64,000 nt of DNA, from positions 621,501 to 685,500 of the forward strand of contig NZ_CP120635.1 in NCBI RefSeq assembly GCF_021353295.2, read 5' to 3'. Shown here one piece after another: positions 58,177 to 64,000 of the stretch (position 1 is its first letter; every line of letters starts with the position of its first letter). The notes below the pieces were generated by a model. That model did no database searches. It was given only the letters and a program-made list of their open reading frames with translations, and was not told where the DNA came from. This stretch comes from Pseudodesulfovibrio thermohalotolerans (GTDB lineage: Bacteria > Desulfobacterota > Desulfovibrionia > Desulfovibrionales > Desulfovibrionaceae). A program made the translations under genes and the position numbers.

Positions 58177-59220
58177 TTAGTCCGCCTCCTTCCTTTGCTT
58201 GAGCCACAGCCTGAGTCCCTGCACGATGAACAGGGAAAGGACCATGATGCCCTGAATCACGCCGGACAGGGAGGAGTCCAGACCGAGTTGCAGGGGCAGT
58301 TGGATGGAGCCCACGTTGAGAATCGCGAAGAAAAGGCAGATGAACGGGACCAGGGAAAGCCGGAACGAGGCCATCATGCTCACCAGCAGGGCGGTGTAGC
58401 CGTAGCCCGAGGAGATGTTCGGCAACAGCCGGTGATACACGCCGAGGACCTGGACGGCCCCGGCGAGTCCGGCCAGCCCGCCGCAGAACATGAATGCCTG
58501 GAGCAGTCGGCGGTGCGGTCCCAGGGAGAACAGGGTGGCGGCCTTGGGGTTTTCGCCCACGGCGCGCAGCTTGAGCCCCCACTTGGTGCGGTGGAGCAGG
58601 ATGTAGACCAGGGCGAGGGCGGCCACGGCCAGGGCGAGGCCCACCCAGCTTACCGACATGTTGGCGAGCCGGGGCAGCCACAGGGAAATGTCCAGAGGCT
58701 CGGTTCCGGACATGGAGGCCACGCCGGGCCGTTTCCATGGGCCGAAGATGAGCCACAGGGTCACGCCCAGGGCCACGAAGTTGAGGCCAAGGCCGGAAAA
58801 GATTTCATGTACCCGGCCGAAGACGCGCAGCAGTCCGGCCAGCAAGGCCCAGAACGCGCCGCCCGCCACGGATGCGGCCAGGGCCAGGGCGATGACCCAG
58901 GCGGAGCCGCCGTCGTCGAAGGGGCGCAGGGCCGCGGTGCAGAAGATGGCGCCCATGATGACCTGACCTTCCACGCCGATGTTCCACAGCCGGGCCGTGA
59001 ACGGGATGAGCAAGCCTGCCGAGCACAGCGTCAGCGGAACCCATCCGGCGAGCACGCGGCCCACCTTGGACCAGGAACTCAGGCTGCCCTGGAACAGTAC
59101 GTAGATGGTTTCGAAGGGCGGAGCCCCGGTGGGCAGGGCCACGATAACGGTCAGGGCCAGGGCCAGGAGCAGGGCAAGGATGAGCCAGCCGGTCTGGGTC
59201 AGGAGGGATTCGCGGTTCAT
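58177..59220 (-). CDS. ABC nucleoside-type importer, permease 1
   Basis: A 347-residue inner-membrane permease with about nine hydrophobic segments. Family marks are FTARLWNIGVEGQVIMGAI (ARLWNIGVEGQ), IFSGLGLNFVALG, and the coupling-helix region GLKLRAVGENPKAATLFSLG (RAVGENPKAA). It overlaps the ATPase gene by 4 bases (ATGA). With the second permease it should form the channel for the substrate captured by the BMP-type lipoprotein. Confidence 0.88.
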   Translation of the reverse strand: MNRESLLTQTGWLILALLLALALTVIVALPTGAPPFETIYVLFQGSLSSWSKVGRVLAGWVPLTLCSAGLLIPFTARLWNIGVEGQVIMGAIFCTAALRPFDDGGSAWVIALALAASVAGGAFWALLAGLLRVFGRVHEIFSGLGLNFVALGVTLWLIFGPWKRPGVASMSGTEPLDISLWLPRLANMSVSWVGLALAVAALALVYILLHRTKWGLKLRAVGENPKAATLFSLGPHRRLLQAFMFCGGLAGLAGAVQVLGVYHRLLPNISSGYGYTALLVSMMASFRLSLVPFICLFFAILNVGSIQLPLQLGLDSSLSGVIQGIMVLSLFIVQGLRLWLKQRKEAD

Positions 59221-60695
59221 GCCTCGGCCTCCTTGAGTTCGTCGTACCGCTTGCCCGCCATGAGAGCGCCGACCACCTCCATGGAGATGTCCTCGCCCTC
59301 GACCACGGCTGCCATGGCCCGGTCGTAAAAGACGATGACCCGATGGCTGTGCTCAAGCACTTCCTCCAGGTCAGGGGAGAAAAAGATCAATGTGGCCCCT
59401 TCGGCGCAACGCCGTTTCAGGTGGTTCCAGACCTGCCGGGCCGAACCGGCGTCCAGGCCGCGCGTGGGGTGTTCCATGAGCAGGAGCTTGGTCTCGTCGG
59501 GGATGAGCGAGAGCAGGAGACGCTGCTGGTTTCCGCCGGAAAGCTCCACGGCGTGAGTGTCGGGATGGGCCTGGAGGTTGAATTTGTCCACGCATTGGGA
59601 GTGGTAGAATTCGGTCAGGTCGCCGTGCCGGTCCGGAAAGGCCAGCGTGATGTGCTCCATGAGATTCAGGCCGGGGAACAGGGCGAGCGCGAGCCGGTCG
59701 GCGGGCACGAACTGTACCCCCGCCTTGCGCAGCCCGGCGAAATTGTTGGAGGCGTGGTTGACTCCGTCCAGGTCGAAGGAGCCGCCGGGCATACGGTCCA
59801 GGCCGCACAGGCCGCGCAGGAACAGTTCCTGGCCGGAGCCGTCGAGCCCGGCCAGTCCGATACACTCGCCCGGTCTGGCTGTGAAATTCAGTCCGCCCAT
59901 GGAGTACTTGGGCCCGGCGAAGAGCACGTCGTGCATGGCCAGGCGGGGCTTGCCCGCGTCGGCGGGCAGCTCGGGCAGGGGCTCCACCTCGCCGTCGGCG
60001 GCCTCGCCGAACATGAGGGAGACCAGCTCCTTCTCGTCGTAGGGCGGGGTCAGGGTGCCGACCAGGGCTCCCTGGCGCATGATGAAGATGGAGTCGGCCA
60101 TCTCGAAGGCTTCGGAAAGCTTGTGGGTGACGAGGACGATGGTGTGGCCTTCCTCGCGCGCCAGCTTCATGAGCAGGTCGAAGAGGTCCTGCTTCTGTTC
60201 CGGGGTGATGCCGGTGGTGGGCTCGTCCAGAATCAGGGTGGTGGCCCCCAGGTCGAGCAGGCGCAGCAGTTCGAGGAGCTGCCGCTCGCCCACGGTCAGG
60301 CTGGACACGGGCTCGTCGGGCAGGAAACAGGCGTCCAGGCGGTAGGAGAGTTCGCCGATGATGTCGACCACTTCCCGCTTGCTGCGCTTGGGCGCGCCGA
60401 GCTGGAAGTTCTCCCACACTGGCATTGCCGGGAAGTCCAGGGGGTCCTGGTAGAGCATCCCGACGCCCTTTTCGCGGGCCAGGGCCGGAGTCAGGTGGCT
60501 CAAGGTTTCCCCGTTGATGGTCAGTTGCCCGGAAGTGGGGCGCGTATGCCCCGCGAGGATGCGCATGAGCGTGGACTTGCCCGCGCCGTTTTCACCGACG
60601 AGAGCATAGATGCGGCCGGGTTCGAGGGTCAGGCTGATGCCGTCGTTGGCCCGAACCCGGCCGTAATGTTTATGTATGTCGTTGAGGACGATCAT
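59217..60695 (-). CDS. ABC importer ATPase with two nucleotide-binding domains
   Basis: A 492-residue double ATPase. Domain 1 has Walker A GENGAGKST, an LTVGERQ signature and Walker B LILDEPTTGITPEQ. Domain 2 has a degenerate P-loop (GLDGSGQELFLRG, with Gln where Lys is expected), the signature LSGGNQQRLLLSL and Walker B LLLMEHPTRGLDAGS. Glu is replaced by His in the second site, as often in this RbsA/NupO family, so only one site may be fully active. It is two bases after the binding-protein gene and overlaps permease 1. Confidence 0.9.
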   Translation of the reverse strand: MIVLNDIHKHYGRVRANDGISLTLEPGRIYALVGENGAGKSTLMRILAGHTRPTSGQLTINGETLSHLTPALAREKGVGMLYQDPLDFPAMPVWENFQLGAPKRSKREVVDIIGELSYRLDACFLPDEPVSSLTVGERQLLELLRLLDLGATTLILDEPTTGITPEQKQDLFDLLMKLAREEGHTIVLVTHKLSEAFEMADSIFIMRQGALVGTLTPPYDEKELVSLMFGEAADGEVEPLPELPADAGKPRLAMHDVLFAGPKYSMGGLNFTARPGECIGLAGLDGSGQELFLRGLCGLDRMPGGSFDLDGVNHASNNFAGLRKAGVQFVPADRLALALFPGLNLMEHITLAFPDRHGDLTEFYHSQCVDKFNLQAHPDTHAVELSGGNQQRLLLSLIPDETKLLLMEHPTRGLDAGSARQVWNHLKRRCAEGATLIFFSPDLEEVLEHSHRVIVFYDRAMAAVVEGEDISMEVVGALMAGKRYDELKEAEA

Positions 60696-60697
60696 TC

Positions 60698-61939
60698 CTA
60701 CTCGGGGGAGGACAGGCCTTCCATGCCTTCAAGCAGTTGTTCCATGTACCAGATCTGCTTGTCGGTGGCCGTTTCTCCGGTTTTCAGGAACGGGGTGCCG
60801 TCCTGATAGTTCAGGGGGCCGGTGAACAGTTTCAGTTCGCCGGAGCCCATCTTGGCGATGAACTTGTCGAGCTCGGCCTTGACCTCGGGAGTGACGCCCG
60901 GGCCGGGCATGAAGCCCACCGGAGACTTGTCGTGGCTGTTGTAGTCGGCCCAGTAGGGAGCGTCCCACTCGAAGCCGGGCTTGTAGGAGCCGTCGGCCAC
61001 GGACTTGGCCAGGCGCAGGAAGCCGGGACCCCAGTTGAAGTAGGGGACGCCGAGGCAGATGTCGCCCTGGCCCTCGCAGGCTTTCTCGTAGTCGTAGGGC
61101 AGGGCCCAGACCTTTTTGCCTGCTTCGGCGCGCTGCTTGGCGACGATGACGTTGTCCGGGGTGTCGATGCCGGAGATGACCACGTCGTAGCCGGAATCGT
61201 AGAAGGAACCGGCCACCTGGGTCGGGTCGGCGGTCACGCCGGGGATGTTGAACCAGAAGCCGATCCACTTGACGTTGAAGGTCAGGTCCTTGGCGTCCAT
61301 GCCGCGAACTTCGGTCCAGGCGTAGCGGGCGCCGAGATAGGCGGCGGACATGAGACGGCGGGTTTCCTCGTTGATGAGCGGGCCGACCACGCCGATCTTG
61401 CCGGTCTGGGTGGTCATGGCGGCGGTGAACCCGGCGAGCATCTTGGAGTAGATCATCTTGGCGAACAGGTTGCCCAGGTTGGCCGGAGCCTTGCCGGACC
61501 ATGCGGAGTCGCCGGAGGCATGCACGAAAATCTTGTCGGGATGCATGGCGGCGGCTTCCAGGATACCGTCCTTCATGTCGTCGGAACCGGCGATAATCAG
61601 GTCCGCGCCCTTTTCGATCAGGTCGTCGACGACCTGCGGGATGGTCAGACCGGGACGGTCGGCCGGGTTGACCTTGTCGAGGTAGATCAGCTTGGCGCCG
61701 TCCATGTGGGTTTCGACGTACTTGCCGCCCTCGTACTGCGCCTGGCTGTAGCCCTTGTCGTTATAGGGACCGACCAGGATCAGGCCGATGGTGAATTCCT
61801 TGGCCTCGGTGGCGGCTTTTTCTACGGTTGCCGGGGCTTCCGCCTCGGTTTTCTTCTTGTCGGGTTCCGACGAACAGCCCAGGGCGACGAGCAGGCAAAC
61901 GCCCAGGGCGAAAGCCGTCAGGGTTCGAAATCGCAACAT
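60698..61939 (-). CDS. BMP/PnrA-family lipoprotein, ABC substrate-binding protein
   Basis: A 413-residue lipoprotein: signal with lipobox LVALGC after MLRFRTLTAFALGVCL, then a linker rich in Lys, Glu and Ala, and a BMP (PnrA-like) domain from about residue 45: FTIGLILVGPYNDKGYSQAQYE, cut to GPYNDKGYSQAQ, AGSDDMKDGILEAA and YDVVISGIDTPDNV. PnrA-type proteins bind purine nucleosides. The start ATG 61939 has GGAGG five bases upstream; the longer frame is not needed. It is the first gene of the importer operon. A consensus TTGACA at 62061-62066 (minus strand) could be its -35 box, but the -10 is poor. Confidence 0.9.
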   Translation of the reverse strand: MLRFRTLTAFALGVCLLVALGCSSEPDKKKTEAEAPATVEKAATEAKEFTIGLILVGPYNDKGYSQAQYEGGKYVETHMDGAKLIYLDKVNPADRPGLTIPQVVDDLIEKGADLIIAGSDDMKDGILEAAAMHPDKIFVHASGDSAWSGKAPANLGNLFAKMIYSKMLAGFTAAMTTQTGKIGVVGPLINEETRRLMSAAYLGARYAWTEVRGMDAKDLTFNVKWIGFWFNIPGVTADPTQVAGSFYDSGYDVVISGIDTPDNVIVAKQRAEAGKKVWALPYDYEKACEGQGDICLGVPYFNWGPGFLRLAKSVADGSYKPGFEWDAPYWADYNSHDKSPVGFMPGPGVTPEVKAELDKFIAKMGSGELKLFTGPLNYQDGTPFLKTGETATDKQIWYMEQLLEGMEGLSSPE

Positions 61940-62289
61940 CCTTTCCTCCATATATTGAGTGTCGTGCCCGGGGCAATCGAACGTCCCGGGAATTCTAAAG
62001 GCGGACAGCGGCGGGAGGCATCCCGTCAAAAAGACATACTTGGATTAGAAGTCGGGGTCGTGTCAACCGCTTACTGTCTGTGGTTGATGATATGAAAATA
62101 TGTCTCGATATCTTCTCTCCCCCGGGGAAAGCGTCCGGATTAGCTTGACCCCGGCGATAGTATGTTCTATTTGAAGAACAGTCAGCCGGATTGACGTATA
62201 TGCAGCCGCGTAGCTTTTTAAGGATTGCCGCGCGGCCTGTATCTTTTTTGTTACCCGGCGATGAAATCACTTTAGAGAGGTTTTTGACC
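61940..62289. other. Divergent spacer between the BMP operon and greA
   Basis: A 350-base non-coding spacer with lower GC. It holds a minus-strand TTGACA (62061-62066) towards the BMP gene. Towards greA it holds two TTGAC words (62143-62147 and 62192-62196), each with weak -10 candidates. I see no riboswitch, RNA gene or protein in it; the frames across it begin or end in the neighbours. Confidence 0.5.
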
Positions 62290-62784
62290 ATGGATCGCGT
62301 TCCCATTTCTAAGCAAGGGTTTGAAAAGATCACCAAGGAGCTTGAGGACCTTAAGGCCCAGCGCCCGGCTATCATCCAGGCCATCGCGGAAGCACGCGCG
62401 GAGGGGGACCTCTCCGAGAACGCCGGATACGACGCCGCCCGTGAGCGGCAGGGGATGTTGGAAGCCCGCATCAGCTACATCAATTCCCGTATGCCGTTGT
62501 TCGACGTCCTCGATCTGGATGCTCTCTCCGGCGAACGGGCCATCTTCGGCGCCACCGTTGAGGTGGAGGATATCGACACCGAAGAGCGGCGCACCTTTAC
62601 CCTGCTCGGTCCCGACGACGCGGATCACAAGAAGGGTTCCATCTCCGTACTTTCCCCGATGGGCCAAGCCATTCTGGGAAAAGAGGAGGGCGATGAAGTC
62701 ATCGTGGACGCCCCGCGCGGCCGCATTGAGTACGAAATCGTTTCCGTTCAGTTCCTTGGCGCTGCCGGGCTGAACCTCAGATAG
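62290..62784 (+). CDS. greA: Transcription elongation factor GreA
   Basis: A 164-residue protein that rescues backtracked RNA polymerase by stimulating transcript cleavage through its secondary channel. The N-terminal coiled coil has the signature EGDLSENAGYDAARERQ with the acidic tip; the C-terminal FKBP-like part has SPMGQAILGKEEGDEV. Length is close to the usual 158. The ATG at 62290 follows GAGAGG at 9 bases. A terminator follows directly. Confidence 0.95.
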   Translation: MDRVPISKQGFEKITKELEDLKAQRPAIIQAIAEARAEGDLSENAGYDAARERQGMLEARISYINSRMPLFDVLDLDALSGERAIFGATVEVEDIDTEERRTFTLLGPDDADHKKGSISVLSPMGQAILGKEEGDEVIVDAPRGRIEYEIVSVQFLGAAGLNLR

Positions 62785-62809
62785 TGCGAAAGCCGCATCT
62801 TGCATGACC

Positions 62810-62842
62810 CGCCCCGTCGTCTTCCGGCGACGGGGCGTTTTT
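62810..62842 (+). terminator. Terminator after greA
   Basis: Ten-base arms CGCCCCGTCG / CGACGGGGCG (62810-62819, 62828-62837) around 8 bases, then TTTTT. The next start codon lies only 8 bases beyond. Confidence 0.88.
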
Positions 62843-62849
62843 ATTTATT

Positions 62850-63626
62850 ATGAGACCCACACCCATCCGTTTCACCGGGGAGTTCGACCCCGCAGTCGCC
62901 TGCCGGGGCAGGTGCGCCCGTTGCGATCGGGAGCACGTCCTTCCGGTCGGCCCGGCGCGCGGGCCCGCTCTCGACCTGTTCGAACGGATGGAGCGCGAAG
63001 GGCGTATCGATTTCGACGCCCCCGAGCCCGACCCGAGGTTTTCCACGGACTACCTCCACGGAGAGGCCGGCGGCCAGATGTTCGGCGTGCTTGCGGCCCG
63101 GGACGACTCGGGCGCGACCTTTGTTCTCAGAGCCTTCTCCGGCCAGTACAACTCCATATGGGAAGTGGAGGGATGGGTTCCGCCGCTTTTGGACACGGCC
63201 CGGTTCCGGCGCGAGACCAGCGAGGCCGAGCAACGGATCAAGGCCATGGGCAGGGAGATCGCCGGTCTGCCCGAGGGATCGCCCGGCCGCGATTCGCTCA
63301 TTCGCCGTCGCCGGGAGGCCTCGGCCGCGCTCATGCGAGAGATCCACGCCATGTACAGGCTGCCCAACTTCCGGGGCGGGATCGCGCCCCTGCCGAAGGC
63401 TGTGTACCCGGAGGGCAATCCGCCCACGGGCACGGGCGACTGCTGCGCGCCCAAGCTGCTCGGCTGGGCCGCCCTCAACGGCCTGACGCCGCTGGGACTC
63501 GCTGAATTCTATTTTGGCAGGACAAACAGGTCTGGTTCGAAAGAGCACGGCCGGTTCTACACGTCCTGCCTGGACAAGTGCGGTCGCATCCTCGGCTTCA
63601 TGCTCTGCGGCCTGGAGGACGCATGA
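62850..63626 (+). CDS. Uncharacterised Cys-rich protein, like the N-terminal part of long RluA-type proteins
   Basis: A 258-residue protein with no domain I can name. Visible features: CRGRCARCDREH (three Cys) near the N-terminus, GGQMFGVLAARD and RAFSGQYNSIWEVEGWVPPLLD, a charged helical middle (ETSEAEQRIKAMGREI), and the C-terminal stretch TGTGDCCAPKLLGWAALNGL, TPLGLAEFYFGR, HGRFYTSCLDKCGRILGFML. The order of these parts matches, from memory, the N-terminal half of ~550-residue RluA-family proteins of gammaproteobacteria. The next gene supplies the catalytic half and overlaps by 4 bases. The ATG at 62850 has no ribosome site and starts within the greA terminator tail. The cysteines suggest metal binding; function is unknown. 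Confidence 0.72.
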   Translation: MRPTPIRFTGEFDPAVACRGRCARCDREHVLPVGPARGPALDLFERMEREGRIDFDAPEPDPRFSTDYLHGEAGGQMFGVLAARDDSGATFVLRAFSGQYNSIWEVEGWVPPLLDTARFRRETSEAEQRIKAMGREIAGLPEGSPGRDSLIRRRREASAALMREIHAMYRLPNFRGGIAPLPKAVYPEGNPPTGTGDCCAPKLLGWAALNGLTPLGLAEFYFGRTNRSGSKEHGRFYTSCLDKCGRILGFMLCGLEDA

Positions 63627-64000
63627 CCATATCGGAAGGGCTGAACATCGTTTACGAGGACGACTCCGTGGTGGTGGTCGACAAGCCGTCCGGCCTGTTG
63701 TCCGTGCCCGGAAAGGGCGAGGCCAATCAGGACAGCGTCGCCACCCGGCTCAAGGCCATGCGGCCCGGGTGCATCGACCAGCCCTCCGTTCACCGGCTTG
63801 ACCAGGATACCTCCGGACTGCTCGCCCTGGCGTTGACCTCGGAGGCCCATCGCGACCTGTCCATGCAGTTCATGGACCGGCTGGTGGGCAAGCGGTACAT
63901 CGCCCTTATAGACGGCGTTGTCGCCGAATCGGGCGGAGTCATCGAACTCAAGTTCCGCTTGGACCCGGACAACCGTCCGTATCAGGTCTATGACCCCGTG
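63623..64000 (+). CDS. RluA-family RNA pseudouridine synthase, 3' end missing
   Basis: 126 codons are visible before the right edge. The reading starts MTISEGLNIVYEDDSVVVVD (ATG 63623, overlapping the preceding stop as ATGA) and contains the catalytic motif HRLDQDTSGLLALAL with the essential Asp, followed by MDRLVGKRYIAL. RluA-type enzymes convert uridine to pseudouridine in rRNA or tRNA. The neighbouring upstream gene looks like the extra N-terminal part found in the long version of this enzyme. The target RNA cannot be told from the fragment. Confidence 0.9.
   Translation, partial: MTISEGLNIVYEDDSVVVVDKPSGLLSVPGKGEANQDSVATRLKAMRPGCIDQPSVHRLDQDTSGLLALALTSEAHRDLSMQFMDRLVGKRYIALIDGVVAESGGVIELKFRLDPDNRPYQVYDPV

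Noticed and set aside
61940..62289. Purine riboswitch before the BMP operon
   Set aside because: I could not find the conserved three-way junction and loop pattern; the spacer shows no convincing aptamer.

Overview
The window looks like chromosomal DNA of a free-living, GC-rich, Gram-negative sulfate reducer of the Desulfovibrio/Pseudodesulfovibrio type. This is inferred from gene content: one-polypeptide pyruvate:ferredoxin oxidoreductase, an Rnf complex encoded with a decaheme cytochrome c, a Wolinella-type fumarate reductase, a fused FAD/Fe-S D-lactate dehydrogenase, lipid A synthesis (lpxB) and a GC-rich hairpin repeat of a type I associate with Desulfovibrio. About 50 protein genes are supported. 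I see no rRNA, tRNA, CRISPR array, prophage or insertion sequence.

Layout. 1-2.6 kb (+): end of an EamA transporter, lpxB, proC. 2.8-8 kb: RND efflux pair acrA-acrB (-) divergent from a tetR regulator (+). 8-10.4 kb (+): a YjgR/HerA-like ATPase, an AT-rich non-coding stretch and a small secreted OB-fold protein. 10.4-10.75 kb: a ~300 bp inverted-repeat element. 10.9-38.4 kb (all -): the metabolic core. In order of transcription it holds an MFS-ApbE fusion, dctB-dctD, frdC-frdA-frdB-fumA-fumB-malic enzyme, a DASS dicarboxylate carrier, decaheme cytochrome-rnfC-D-G-E-A-B, then pta-ackA-por. 38.5-41.2 kb: NAD kinase, allE, beta-carbonic anhydrase. 41.3-49.2 kb (+): D-lactate dehydrogenase and a dmsABC-torD operon. 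49.4-53.5 kb: YceI, LapA-like, CorA, a small membrane protein, RimK and its protease partner. 53.8-57.1 kb: two sensor kinases with receiver domains, convergent. 57.2-61.9 kb (-): a BMP-family nucleoside-type ABC importer. 62.3-64 kb (+): greA, then a gene pair in which the N-terminal and catalytic parts of a long RluA-type protein appear as separate overlapping genes. The last gene runs off the right edge.

How the core may work together. Fumarate or malate enters through the DASS carrier. Fumarate is either reduced by FrdCAB or hydrated by FumAB to malate. Malic enzyme gives pyruvate, Por gives acetyl-CoA and reduced ferredoxin, and Pta/AckA give acetate and ATP. The ferredoxin can feed Rnf. 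A near-consensus sigma-54 promoter lies directly upstream of frdC, next to the gene for the sigma-54 activator DctD, which suggests C4-dicarboxylate control of the frd-fum-mae operon.

The most unusual part is Rnf. RnfB is fused to a GltD-like FAD/NAD(P)H module. RnfC is short and I cannot find its usual glycine-rich NADH/FMN motif. RnfE ends in a four-cysteine tail. A decaheme cytochrome heads the operon, and the only ApbE flavin transferase in the window is fused behind a 13-helix MFS domain.
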